A stretch of 64,000 bases of DNA, from assembly GCA_002393735.1 (NCBI GenBank), contig DGTK01000002.1, positions 1 through 64,000 on the forward strand, in the 5' to 3' direction. This DNA comes from Lachnospiraceae bacterium UBA4338. GTDB lineage: Bacteria > Bacillota > Clostridia > Lachnospirales > Lachnospiraceae. The notes under the pieces are model-generated. The model was not told where the DNA came from. It saw only the letters and a program-made list of their open reading frames with translations, and searched no databases. Shown piece after piece: positions 51,595 to 60,784 of the stretch; position 1 is the stretch's first letter, and each line of letters begins with the position of its first letter. The translations under genes were made by a program, and so were the position numbers.

Positions 51595-52380
51595 TTAATA
51601 TAACTGTGGCATATCTATAAGCATGTATTCCATTAATCCAACCAAAACTATCATTGCTCCTTCTGATAAGCATAAGAAATATCCTGCTGTATCACCGGTT
51701 ATTCCGCCAAATTCTTTTTTGGTTTTGAAATAATAGTAAATAAATGTAATAAGTCCGCCCGTAACTACAGCCAGTGCATATCGCCAGTCTATAACCATTA
51801 TGCCACACACTAAAGCCAGTAATTCAATCACCAGCATCACTCTGACAACGATTACACTGGAACTGCCTGAAAAAGTTCTTAAAGTTCCCTCTCTTGCAGA
51901 TTTAAAAGTAACAGCTGCAAGAGCGCTTAAAATCCTGGACAATATAAATCCAAATGCCAGAACCATAAGAGCCGTAGTATCTTTAACCAAAGCCATACAT
52001 CCACCGGTTATCAATATATAAAGCACCAGCATTATTACTGAGAAAGCACCAATATGCGGATCTTTTAGAATCGATAACTTTGTCTCTTTATCCCTGTAAG
52101 AATGAATGGCGTCCATTGTATCCATATATCCGTCTATATGGATGCCTCCTGTTATAAGAATTGGAATTGCAAGGCTTAGACATATTCTTAATAATTCCGG
52201 GAGTTCAAATAAAATTGAAATATAATTCCACACATAGAAAATCAGCCCAACAATAACACCCACCAATGGAAAGAAAACAAAAACATATCTCATATCCTCT
52301 TCTTTCCACTCAGTACGGGGCATGGGGATTTTGGAATACATTGAAAATGCAATTATAAAAGACTTAAATATACTCTTCAT
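51595..52380 (-). CDS. cobS: Adenosylcobinamide-GDP ribazoletransferase (cobalamin synthase)
   Basis: CobS, a membrane enzyme of 261 residues with about six helices, joins alpha-ribazole to activated cobinamide. GGIHIDGYMDTMDAIHSYRD and DPHIGAFSVIMLV hold the conserved Asp-rich motifs. The gene starts on the last base of cobU and ends 10 bases before the short cobU-like gene, so this enzyme is placed between both of its potential substrate makers. Confidence 0.95.
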   Translation of the reverse strand: MKSIFKSFIIAFSMYSKIPMPRTEWKEEDMRYVFVFFPLVGVIVGLIFYVWNYISILFELPELLRICLSLAIPILITGGIHIDGYMDTMDAIHSYRDKETKLSILKDPHIGAFSVIMLVLYILITGGCMALVKDTTALMVLAFGFILSRILSALAAVTFKSAREGTLRTFSGSSSVIVVRVMLVIELLALVCGIMVIDWRYALAVVTGGLITFIYYYFKTKKEFGGITGDTAGYFLCLSEGAMIVLVGLMEYMLIDMPQLY

Positions 52381-52976
52381 TATTTTATCCTTACCGGAAT
52401 TCCCACCACTACTTCATATGCTTCATCAGCCATTTTAACAAGTTCCTGATTGATTTTTCCAAGAGCCTTTACATAGCTTGAAGTCATATCATCATAATTA
52501 TCTATATCATCAAAAACATTATTGGTTACAATTACAAGATTATTCATCTTCGCGGACAAATCCTTAACTTCACTAATTACCTCCAAAACCGTCGCATCCG
52601 AAGATAAAACTCTTTCAGAGAACATCACATTGGCAGTAAGATTGGATATACATTCAAGAAGCGCGCTTTTTATTTCCTCACTCCCGATTTTACTAATACC
52701 GGCTCCCGCGCCCTCTGTTCCATCGCCCCAGGCTTTCGCACCCCCAACGTACTCGCCGCCGATTTCCTGAAGATCCTTCCCCTTCTCAATCGTTTTATAA
52801 TTGCTATCCTTGCGCCTTTTACGGTGCTTTTCTATGCGCTTTTTTCCATCCTCATCATTATCGCCGATTTGCATGGTCGCAATATATAATTTTCTTCCCG
52901 GCTCCAGCTTATTCATCATATCTTCCGCCACCTTGGACTTACCGCTGGAACTTCCGCCTGTAATTACAATTATCAT
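52380..52976 (-). CDS. cobU: Adenosylcobinamide kinase/guanylyltransferase CobU, unusual
   Basis: It has the P-loop GGSSSGKS at residues 7-14, and RIEKHRKRR holds the His51 expected to carry GMP. The C-terminal VTNNVFDDIDNY stands where normal CobU has a V-x-NEVG-x-GIVP motif, so that part is degraded. A Gly/Ala-rich insert (about residues 73-99, DNA 52680-52760) precedes LLECISNLTANV. A second small CobU-like gene nearby keeps the lost NEIGNG motif. The activity is plausible but not safe to assume. It overlaps cobT by four bases. Confidence 0.8.
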   Translation of the reverse strand: MIIVITGGSSSGKSKVAEDMMNKLEPGRKLYIATMQIGDNDEDGKKRIEKHRKRRKDSNYKTIEKGKDLQEIGGEYVGGAKAWGDGTEGAGAGISKIGSEEIKSALLECISNLTANVMFSERVLSSDATVLEVISEVKDLSAKMNNLVIVTNNVFDDIDNYDDMTSSYVKALGKINQELVKMADEAYEVVVGIPVRIK

Positions 52977-54034
52977 ACCAGTCTCTTATAATTATCTATC
53001 TTAATATCTTCAAAGTTAGCTGCCCTATTATACACCTCAAGCACATTATCAAGAAGCGATAACATCATAACTGCGCCGGTTCCTTCCCCTAATGCCATAT
53101 CAGCATTTATAACAGGCTTTAGGTTTAATTCATCTGATACCACCCTGCACAGGCGCTCTCTTCCCATATGTGATGCAATTAAGTAATTCTCTGTTCCCGG
53201 CACAAGTCTGCTCGCAACAAGCGCTGCAGCCATTGTGATTGCACCATCCAGGACAACCGGAATATGATATTTAGCTCCGCCTATACATATACCTGTAAGA
53301 GCTGCTATATCATATCCTCCTACAGTTTTTAAAATATCAAATGCATTTGCTTTATATAAATTATATTTTTCAATTGCATCATCTATTACAAGCGTCTTTT
53401 TGATAAGTCCAATGCTATCCAGGCCCGCTCCCTTTCCTGTAACATCAGTTGCTGGAAGCTTAAGAATTGAAGCACATATGGCTGATGATGTGGTAGTATT
53501 TCCGATACCCATTTCTCCGGTAAGAATAATGTCATATTTATCCTTCGCCAGATCCTCCACCATGGAGATTCCCACATTAATGGCTTTAATGGTATCCTCA
53601 TCTGTCATGGCTTCTTCATTGACGAAATTCTTTGTTCCTCTTTGAATCTTTTTATTTATAATTCCCGGAACCTCTTCATCAGTATCTACTCCCACATCAA
53701 CCACATATGGATCAACGTTTGATTTATCGCACATAACCATAACTGATGATTTTCTTTGGGACATATTCTTTACTACAGATAAAGTAACTGAAGAATCGCT
53801 CTGACTGACTCCTTCTTCTACAACGCCATTATCTGAACACATTACCACAAGAGCTCTTTTATTAAGATAAATATTATCATCTCTTTTTATCGCTCCAATC
53901 CGGCATAATACATCTTCAAATACGCCCAACGAGTCCAGAGGCTTTGCAATATTATCAAGCCTTGCCTTAACTCTTTTTTTAGCTTCTTCATCCGGTTTTA
54001 TTATCTGAGTTATATTATCATCCCAGTAATTCAT
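52973..54034 (-). CDS. cobT: Nicotinate-nucleotide:dimethylbenzimidazole phosphoribosyltransferase
   Basis: CobT activates the lower ligand base (dimethylbenzimidazole or a relative) to its ribotide. The protein has 353 residues: KPLDSLGVFEDVLCRIGAI at the N-terminus, TGEMGIGNTTTSSAIC, and ADMALGEGTGAVMML with the catalytic Glu near residue 320. The motif set is complete. The base really used is unknown, and no DMB synthesis genes (bluB or bza) are in the window. Confidence 0.96.
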   Translation of the reverse strand: MNYWDDNITQIIKPDEEAKKRVKARLDNIAKPLDSLGVFEDVLCRIGAIKRDDNIYLNKRALVVMCSDNGVVEEGVSQSDSSVTLSVVKNMSQRKSSVMVMCDKSNVDPYVVDVGVDTDEEVPGIINKKIQRGTKNFVNEEAMTDEDTIKAINVGISMVEDLAKDKYDIILTGEMGIGNTTTSSAICASILKLPATDVTGKGAGLDSIGLIKKTLVIDDAIEKYNLYKANAFDILKTVGGYDIAALTGICIGGAKYHIPVVLDGAITMAAALVASRLVPGTENYLIASHMGRERLCRVVSDELNLKPVINADMALGEGTGAVMMLSLLDNVLEVYNRAANFEDIKIDNYKRLV

Positions 54035-55460
54035 ATATCTCCTTCATGTTAAGATGCTGCCTGAGAATATCAGCCATTTTATCATACTGTGTTTCTTTGT
54101 AATCCCTGTAATCAGACATCTTCGAAACCTCTGCATCTTTTCCTTTTTTCCTTAACAGAGATTTAATAATCATTTCAGCTATCTCACCCTTATCAAATAT
54201 GCCATGAATATAAGTGCCATATACATTATCATCCGTGCTGATAACCGTTTCTTTATTATTATCAAGCCCCATATGAATTTCATATCCTTCATATTCAAGA
54301 CCTGACAAGCCTTCAAAAATACCCTTTATCTCTCCAAGTTTTCCATTATTCTGACTTCTGGTTTTCTCATTACTTAATACAGTTTTTACATTAAGAAGTC
54401 CCATGCCTTTAATCGAGGAGCCTTCTTCCACTTTATATGGATCAGAGATTTCTTCACCTAACATCTGATATCCGCCGCATATTCCCCATATAGGAACTTC
54501 CCCGGCCAATGCCTTAATTTTATCCTCCAGACCACAATCACGAATCCATCTTAAATCGCTGATGGTATTCTTGCTTCCGGGGATAATAATCATATCAGGC
54601 TTTCCCAGGTCGCTCGCCTTATTGACATAGCGAACAGCTGCAAGACTGCTTTGTGAAAATACATTATAATCCGTAAAATTCGAAATATACGGAAGCCTTA
54701 TAACAGCTATATCTGTTTCTGCCTTACTCCTTAGATTAAACCTGTCACTAAGAGAGTCCTCATCCTCTAAATCAATATCCATAAAAGGTACAACTCCCAG
54801 TACTGGCACGCTGCCCTTTTCTTCAAGCATCTCAATTCCTGAGTCAAGAAGTGAAGCATCCCCTCTGAACTTATTTATAATAAGCCCCTTAACTCTGTCT
54901 TTCTCATCATTTTCAAGCAGCATCAAAGTACCAAGAAGCTGGGCAAAAACCCCGCCCCTGTCTATATCTCCAACTAAAAGCACATTGGCATCGACCATTT
55001 CAGCCATGCCCATATTTACTATGTCATTTTCTTTAAGATTAATTTCTGCAGGACTGCCTGCCCCTTCAATTACAATAATATCTGCATATTCTTCAAGTTT
55101 TCTATATGCCTTCATAATCTCAGGTTTAAGGCTCTTTTTATATGAGAAGTATTCCCTTGCGCTCATATTGCCTACAACTTCTCCATTAACTATAACCTGA
55201 GAACCAGTATGATTGGTTGGCTTAAGAAGAATTGGATTCATACAAACCAAAGGCTCCATTCCGGCAGCCTCAGCCTGCATCACCTGAGCTCGCCCCATCT
55301 CCAGCCCTTCCTTTGTTACATAGGAATTAAGCGCCATATTCTGGGATTTAAAAGGAGCCACCCTGTATCCATCCTGTTTAAATATACGACACAGTCCTGC
55401 AACCAGCATACTTTTGCCGGCTCCTGACATTGTGCCCTGAACCATAATTACTTTAGACAT
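54018..55460 (-). CDS. cobQ: Cobyric acid synthase
   Basis: CobQ (CbiP) amidates the b, d, e and g side chains. The 480-residue protein has a P-loop, QGTMSGAGKSMLVAGLCRIF, then PFKSQNMALNSYVT and the Walker B region, followed by the glutaminase half with IWGICGGYQMLGEEI (nucleophile Cys) and GTYIHGIFD. Length and motifs are normal. It starts 76 bases after the ABC ATPase gene with no terminator between, and overlaps cobT by 17 bases. Confidence 0.96.
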   Translation of the reverse strand: MSKVIMVQGTMSGAGKSMLVAGLCRIFKQDGYRVAPFKSQNMALNSYVTKEGLEMGRAQVMQAEAAGMEPLVCMNPILLKPTNHTGSQVIVNGEVVGNMSAREYFSYKKSLKPEIMKAYRKLEEYADIIVIEGAGSPAEINLKENDIVNMGMAEMVDANVLLVGDIDRGGVFAQLLGTLMLLENDEKDRVKGLIINKFRGDASLLDSGIEMLEEKGSVPVLGVVPFMDIDLEDEDSLSDRFNLRSKAETDIAVIRLPYISNFTDYNVFSQSSLAAVRYVNKASDLGKPDMIIIPGSKNTISDLRWIRDCGLEDKIKALAGEVPIWGICGGYQMLGEEISDPYKVEEGSSIKGMGLLNVKTVLSNEKTRSQNNGKLGEIKGIFEGLSGLEYEGYEIHMGLDNNKETVISTDDNVYGTYIHGIFDKGEIAEMIIKSLLRKKGKDAEVSKMSDYRDYKETQYDKMADILRQHLNMKEIYELLG

Positions 55461-55536
55461 ATCTATCCTCTACAAAGATCCACACAAACTGCCATCTCAA
55501 TCTGCATCAGGCAAACTCTCTTTGACAGACTCTTTC

Positions 55537-56307
55537 CTACAAAACTGAAATATGCTTACCTTTAGCATAACAGGTCAGTTCATCACCTATTCCAAAAAGT
55601 TCCTTTATATAACCTTCCTCAATAATCTCTGACGACTTACCTTCCCTGTCTATCTTACCGTCTTTAATACATACAACCTTGTCTGCAAATCTTCTTGCTA
55701 AATCAAGTTCATGCACCGACATAATCACGGTAAGATTACTCTTCTTTTGCATCTCCTCCAAGGCCATTAGAAATTCCAGTTTATATTTAACATCCAGATA
55801 AGATGTAGGCTCATCCAGGATTATTATCTCAGGTTCCTGACAAAGCGCTCTTGCAAGCATCACTCTTTGTCTTTGTCCATCACTTATCGCGTTATAATCT
55901 TTATCACCTATATCCAGAATTCGCACATCTTCCATTACTCTGGCAACTATTTGTTTATCCTTATCTGAAAGTTTACCCATAAAACCTGTATAAGGATAAC
56001 GGCCGCTTTCCACCACATCTTTGCAGGTCATAAGTTCACCCTTAACCCTGTCTGTGAATACCACCGCAACCTTCCTTGCCATTGTCTCTCTTTTATATTC
56101 ATTTATGTCCTTATCATCCAGATATATGTTTCCATTAAGTATATTAAGTTGTCTTGCCAGCGTCCTTAAAAGCGTGGATTTACCGGCTCCGTTAGGTCCG
56201 ATTAAAGCCATTATCTCACCCTTATTTAATGAGATATTCACATCTTCAAGTACAGGCTTTCCTGCATATCCTACAGCCAGATTTTTGGTATATAATGCTA
56301 AACTCAT
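55537..56307 (-). CDS. btuD: ABC transporter ATPase, corrinoid or iron-chelate type
   Basis: The ATPase of 256 residues has ALIGPNGAGKSTLLR (Walker A), SDGQRQRVMLARAL (signature) and PEIIILDEPTSYLD (Walker B). It belongs to the FecE/BtuD branch. Together with the permease and lipoprotein genes upstream it makes a complete importer. Being under a cobalamin riboswitch and beside corrinoid synthesis favours corrinoid, cobalt-chelate or tetrapyrrole uptake, but the family also carries heme and siderophores. Confidence 0.9.
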   Translation of the reverse strand: MSLALYTKNLAVGYAGKPVLEDVNISLNKGEIMALIGPNGAGKSTLLRTLARQLNILNGNIYLDDKDINEYKRETMARKVAVVFTDRVKGELMTCKDVVESGRYPYTGFMGKLSDKDKQIVARVMEDVRILDIGDKDYNAISDGQRQRVMLARALCQEPEIIILDEPTSYLDVKYKLEFLMALEEMQKKSNLTVIMSVHELDLARRFADKVVCIKDGKIDREGKSSEIIEEGYIKELFGIGDELTCYAKGKHISVL

Positions 56308-57326
56308 TATCCCCTCTCCTTTCTGGCATTAATCAAAACAAGAATAACCACCGGCGCTCCAAAAATAGCCGTCACCGTACTTATACTTATCTCAGTTGGT
56401 GCTAAGAGATTTCTCGCAAGCATATCACAGAATAAACAGAATACGCTGCCTCCTAAGAAACACGCCGGTATCATCACTATTGGCTTACTGGTTTTAAACA
56501 GCCACTTAACCAGATGAGGTGTTGCAATTCCAACAAATGATACAGGACCAGCAAAAGCCACAATACACGCTGAGAGAAAACTTGAAAGTACCACAAGCAT
56601 TACGCGAAGCAGTTTAACATTTACTCCAAGTCCTGTTGCATAACTCTCTCCCATTCCATAAGCGCTTAGCGGCTTAGCCATAAGAAAAACAATAACAGAT
56701 GTTATAAATACCACAACAGACATTACATATACATTCTCCCATGTCATACCGGAGAAGCTGCCTCTCGACCAGTTGTGAAGATTAACAATGTCCGCATCAT
56801 CTGCAAAAGTAATTATTAATTCCGTTATTGCCGAGCAGATATATCCAATCATTACGCCGCATACTACAAGCATTGACATGGTCTGTATTCTTCTTGTCAT
56901 CAAAAGTACAAATCCCATAGAGGCAAAAGCCCCGACGAAAGCTGCAATTATAAGTCCTCCGCTTGTGATCTTAATTGAATGACCTACAAGTATAACCATG
57001 ACTATGGCGACGGTCATTTTGGCCCCTGATGATATACCAAGAACAAAAGGACCCGCTATCGGATTATGGAAAAATGTCTGCAAAAGATATCCTGCAAGAG
57101 CCAGCGCGCCGCCAAGTACGAAGACTGCTATGGTTCTTGGAAGCCTTATATCCATGACTATCCTTGAATATGTCTCATTAAGGCCTCGTCCCAAAGTTAT
57201 GCCGATTACGTCTTTGAGCGGAATCCTGACGCTTCCAATTGCGATATTTAGTGCAAACAATAGTACTACTGCAACAATCAGGATTATAAATGCAAGTATG
57301 TATCTTGTAATTCTCTTATCCTTCAT
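56307..57326 (-). CDS. btuC: ABC transporter permease, FecCD/BtuC type
   Basis: The permease of 339 residues has nine to ten membrane segments. MDIRLPRTIAVFVLGGALALAG is the typical first outside-to-core segment, FFHNPIAGPFVLGISSGA follows, and VSFVGIATPHLVKW is the cytosolic loop that meets the ATPase. It shares a base with the ATPase gene. Substrate cannot be told from the permease alone. Confidence 0.92.
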   Translation of the reverse strand: MKDKRITRYILAFIILIVAVVLLFALNIAIGSVRIPLKDVIGITLGRGLNETYSRIVMDIRLPRTIAVFVLGGALALAGYLLQTFFHNPIAGPFVLGISSGAKMTVAIVMVILVGHSIKITSGGLIIAAFVGAFASMGFVLLMTRRIQTMSMLVVCGVMIGYICSAITELIITFADDADIVNLHNWSRGSFSGMTWENVYVMSVVVFITSVIVFLMAKPLSAYGMGESYATGLGVNVKLLRVMLVVLSSFLSACIVAFAGPVSFVGIATPHLVKWLFKTSKPIVMIPACFLGGSVFCLFCDMLARNLLAPTEISISTVTAIFGAPVVILVLINARKERG

Positions 57327-57332
57327 AACTTC

Positions 57333-58544
57333 CTACTCTAAATGGTATAAATAAGTGGTTTCTTTATCGCTTCCGGTCAGCATGGTATTCATGTCTTCTA
57401 TCATATATCCAACTGACAGGGACTCCTGATAAGCATCGATGGAAGTACACCACACATTGCCTTCCTTAACTGCCCTAAAGTCAGCAATTGACGGGCATTT
57501 GTTAATTATGTCTTCAACACTTTCAATGCTTTTATCAATGGATGAATTATAAATAATATAATCTGCATCCTTGGCAAGTGAATAGAATTCCTCGATCTGA
57601 AGATTAACAGTGGATTTGACGCTGTCCTCATCTCCAATATTTTCAAGGGCATACTCGCCACCTGCAAGTTCAATCATCTTAGGGATGTAGTCATTTGAAC
57701 ATCTCACCTGCACAAGACCATTCGATGTAACATAGAAGTAGGCCACTTTAAGCCCTGTATTCTCGGTATCTATGGCATCCACCATGGCACATTCCTCTTC
57801 GAATACACTGTCTGCCTTCTCCTTCTCCCCCATAAGGGCACCGTAAAACTTAATCCATTCAACTCTTCCAAGCGGATGATTCTCATAACTTGAATAATCC
57901 ACGATATAAGGGATTCCCAGATCATCGAATCTTTCCAGAACCTCCGGCGAATGGAATATCATTGTATTTTCTATAACTAAACCACAGCCTGTTTCAAGAA
58001 GCATTTCATAATCAGGTGCGCTGTATTTGCCGGCATACAGTATGCTGCCATCCTCCATCGCCATCCTTGCTTCATCTATATTCCAGTTTTCAGCTTTCTG
58101 TCCCGAAAATAGTATGCTGTCTAATTCATCCAGTTCACAGAACATATCCATTGAAGCCGAAGCAACTAAATATATATTATTGACAGGTCTGTGGATTATA
58201 ATCATTTCTTCTGGCACATCAGAAGGAACATCCTTTCCTTCCGGTACTATCAAATATTCGTTTCCATCACTATTTGTGGTTAAAACCACGAATCCATCTT
58301 CGTAATAATCTATTTTAAAACCCTCGGCGTAAAGTAATTCTTCTGACGAAACATACTTAAGTAAAGAATTGTCATTGATATCACCTGGGGTCTCATCATT
58401 TGACCCTCCGGATGTATTATCAGTTGCATCTTCTGATAAATTTTCACTGTTCTCATAAGCAGAAGAAGGACTGCCGCAGCCGTTAAGCCCCAGCAGTCCC
58501 AGACATATTAATAATCCGATTATTAGTCTAATTAATCTTCTCAT
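57333..58544 (-). CDS. btuF: ABC transporter substrate-binding lipoprotein, BtuF type
   Basis: The 403-residue protein begins with a signal peptide ending LLGLNGC, a lipobox, so it is anchored outside the membrane. A Ser/Asn/Asp-rich linker (about 26-60) leads into the two-lobe periplasmic-binding domain of the BtuF/FhuD type. NIYLVASASMDMFCELDELDS, ETGCGLVIENTMIFHSPEVLERFDDLGIP and EWIKFYGALMG are the family segments. It captures a cobalt-containing or tetrapyrrole ligand for the permease; which one is not clear. A GTGGTTNNAACCAC motif lies at 58276-58289. Confidence 0.9.
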   Translation of the reverse strand: MRRLIRLIIGLLICLGLLGLNGCGSPSSAYENSENLSEDATDNTSGGSNDETPGDINDNSLLKYVSSEELLYAEGFKIDYYEDGFVVLTTNSDGNEYLIVPEGKDVPSDVPEEMIIIHRPVNNIYLVASASMDMFCELDELDSILFSGQKAENWNIDEARMAMEDGSILYAGKYSAPDYEMLLETGCGLVIENTMIFHSPEVLERFDDLGIPYIVDYSSYENHPLGRVEWIKFYGALMGEKEKADSVFEEECAMVDAIDTENTGLKVAYFYVTSNGLVQVRCSNDYIPKMIELAGGEYALENIGDEDSVKSTVNLQIEEFYSLAKDADYIIYNSSIDKSIESVEDIINKCPSIADFRAVKEGNVWCTSIDAYQESLSVGYMIEDMNTMLTGSDKETTYLYHLE

Positions 58545-58556
58545 AAATCTATTGTA

Positions 58557-59465
58557 TTATTTTAATGTTTCAATATCAAATATTAACTGATATTCAACTT
58601 CATGAGGTGTACTCATGGCTACAGTATCACCAATGACATCAACCGGCTCGGTTAATGATTCAACCGGTATTTCGAATACTGAATTTCCTTCTGTATTAAC
58701 AGGAAGGTATTTCTCATCTCCTACCAGCATATAATCATAATTAGGACTGCTCCATTCTATGGTTGCAGTAATTAAGCCATTCTCAACCTTGATATTACAA
58801 GGTGATGTTACTGATGCTTTACCACTTCCGCCTTCCAAAACTACATCAATAGTATATTCACCATCTTTGAGTGGCTCAGCATCATCGGTATCTCCTTCTG
58901 TTTCAGCGCCTTCCTCATATGGAACCGGATCTGATACTGACACCTTATGGTCGTACCATGTTCCCTTTGTTCCTACTAAGGCTAAATCAAATTCCTTATT
59001 CAGATATGGTACAGGAACATCAAAACCATTTACTTCTTCAGTAAGTCCGTCAGGATATGTTACCTCATCAAGTGTTGGCTCTAACAATACAGCACCTTCT
59101 GCCTGAGCATCTTCTGCAAGTCCGCTGTAAAGGTTAAGAATCTTCTGTGACTGAAGAGAGATATGAATTGTCATTTCTCCGTCTTTTACGGTAAGAATAC
59201 CTTTGTCATCCAAAGTCTCATTAACCTTGAACATGGAACTGTCTGTTGTAAATGTTGCAGTATATACGCCATCTTCTAATTCACATACTGTTTCTTCGGA
59301 CGGGTCAGTTTCTTCTGCCTCAGCATCTTCCGTTTCTTCTTCTACTACTTCCTGAACAACTTCTTCCGCTTCAGGCTGAAGTGTTTCAATTTCTTCATTT
59401 GTAGAGCAGCCGACTGCTGCGCTTAGCGCAGCAGTCATTGCTAAAACTAAAAATAGTCTTTTCAA
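58557..59465 (-). CDS. Lipoprotein with two NEAT-like beta domains
   Basis: The start is taken as TTG at 59465 with AAGGGGGAG upstream. It opens MKRLFLVLAMTAALSAAVGC, a lipoprotein signal. After an acidic linker (about 22-52) come two similar beta-rich domains: DGVYTATFTTDSSMFKV..., and DGEYTIDVVLEGGSGKAS... with WSSPNYDYMLVGDEKYLPV and AMSTPHEVEY. The DGxYT opening and overall strand order recall NEAT-type heme-binding domains. The position between a lipoprotein CbiK and BtuF suggests it hands a tetrapyrrole or metal to the transporter. Family assignment is tentative. Confidence 0.65.
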   Translation of the reverse strand: MKRLFLVLAMTAALSAAVGCSTNEEIETLQPEAEEVVQEVVEEETEDAEAEETDPSEETVCELEDGVYTATFTTDSSMFKVNETLDDKGILTVKDGEMTIHISLQSQKILNLYSGLAEDAQAEGAVLLEPTLDEVTYPDGLTEEVNGFDVPVPYLNKEFDLALVGTKGTWYDHKVSVSDPVPYEEGAETEGDTDDAEPLKDGEYTIDVVLEGGSGKASVTSPCNIKVENGLITATIEWSSPNYDYMLVGDEKYLPVNTEGNSVFEIPVESLTEPVDVIGDTVAMSTPHEVEYQLIFDIETLK

Positions 59466-59478
59466 CAGAAACTCCCCC

Positions 59479-60723
59479 TTATTCAATAACAGCCTTAGCA
59501 TGCTCTACATACAAAGCCTGGATGTCATCAATTCTTCCAAGACCGGAAATCTGAGTCTGAACTTCATCAAAGTTACCTGAAGCATTAAACATGCTAAGCC
59601 ATGAATCTTCATCTTCACCAGCCATATCATTGTTTGCATGATCTCCGGCAACAACCATAAGTGGTCTTAAAACTACAGTCTTGTAACCTGCTTCAGATAC
59701 GGCTGCAATTACTTCTTCGCAGGCTGTTTCTTCAGGTTCACCTTCAACTGTACCGATAAATACGTTATCATAACCAAGTTCATCCATCTGAGTCTGCATC
59801 TGGCTGTAAGAAACCTTTGCATTATGTGATGTTCCATGTCCCATAAGTACGAATGCTACACCAGCCTCTTTAGCTGCCTCTAATGACTCAAATCCTGCAT
59901 CTTCTACTGCTGCTGCAACAACAGCTTCAGCAACTGCCTTCTTATCATCATTAATAACTGAAGCGTCAGCACCTACTTCGCCAAGTAATGGCTCAGATAC
60001 TGTGATGGAATCAATCTTGTCTTCATATTTAGCTACTGCATCCATAATTTCATCATATTCAGCACCATGCATTAAGTGAGTTGGCTGAATAACAAGTTCC
60101 TTAACACCATTTGCAACTGCTCTCTCTAAAGCCTGCTCAATATTATCAATCTTCTCACCATCTCTTGCCTGTACATGATTGATAATGATCTGAGCTGTAA
60201 ATGCTCTTCTTACAGACCAGTCCGGGAATGCTTCCTTAAGTGCATCTTCAATACCCTTAATATCCATCGCTCTGCTGTCATTAAATGATGTACCAAAGCT
60301 TACAACAAGAATTTCCTTCTCACCGATTTCATCAGCATTTAAAGGATCATCCTTGGAAGCATCGCCTGTATCTCTGCCAAAATAATCAGGATCAGCATTT
60401 TCGCCTTCAACTAATTCCTTCTGAGCATCAGTAAGGGCATCCCATGCTTCCTTAGCAGCTGCACACTGTGCATCTGTTTCATCTGTTCTTGTCTGAACAT
60501 AGATTGCATCAATAAGCTCAGCTACCTCATCAGCCTTAGCCTGATCATCTTCTTCAGAACCTTCAGTTGCTTCAACAGTACTCTCAGTTAAATCTTCAAG
60601 TACCTCCTGATTGAGTTCCTCTGGAACCTCAACCTCTGTTTCTGGTGTATTACCATTACATCCGGCAAAACACATAGCTCCAATCATTGAAGCCACTAAC
60701 ATAACTACAACTTTCTTTTTCAC
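59479..60723 (-). CDS. cbiK: Lipoprotein sirohydrochlorin cobaltochelatase (CbiK)
   Basis: CbiK inserts cobalt into sirohydrochlorin. The GTG start at 60723 has AAGGAGG upstream; the peptide then begins MKKKVVVMLVASMIGAMCFA with a lipobox ending AGC, so the protein is exported. An acidic linker and a small helical segment (DALTDAQKELVEG) precede the chelatase at about residue 140. The chelatase part shows ILVVSFGTSFNDSRAMDI, PTHLMHGAEYDEIM and FVLMGHGTSHNAKVSYSQM, with the metal-binding histidines. Exported CbiK enzymes are known in Desulfovibrio. It is first in the operon, after the riboswitch. Confidence 0.92.
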   Translation of the reverse strand: MKKKVVVMLVASMIGAMCFAGCNGNTPETEVEVPEELNQEVLEDLTESTVEATEGSEEDDQAKADEVAELIDAIYVQTRTDETDAQCAAAKEAWDALTDAQKELVEGENADPDYFGRDTGDASKDDPLNADEIGEKEILVVSFGTSFNDSRAMDIKGIEDALKEAFPDWSVRRAFTAQIIINHVQARDGEKIDNIEQALERAVANGVKELVIQPTHLMHGAEYDEIMDAVAKYEDKIDSITVSEPLLGEVGADASVINDDKKAVAEAVVAAAVEDAGFESLEAAKEAGVAFVLMGHGTSHNAKVSYSQMQTQMDELGYDNVFIGTVEGEPEETACEEVIAAVSEAGYKTVVLRPLMVVAGDHANNDMAGEDEDSWLSMFNASGNFDEVQTQISGLGRIDDIQALYVEHAKAVIE

Positions 60724-60754
60724 CTTTCTATCCTCCTTATAAAAAAAGTTTGCA

Positions 60755-60784
60755 ATAAAAAAACTCCACCCGCCACGGGTAGAG
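60755..60784 (-). terminator. cbiK: Riboswitch-controlled terminator
   Basis: CTCTACCCG and CGGGTGGAG form a 9-bp stem (60764-60784), followed by seven T. It lies between the cobalamin aptamer and the cbiK start, where it can switch the whole operon off. Confidence 0.85.

Noticed and set aside
55461..55536. Internal promoter or terminator between the ABC ATPase gene and cobQ
   Set aside because: The 76-base gap, the largest in the corrinoid operon, shows no hairpin with a U run and no convincing promoter pair.
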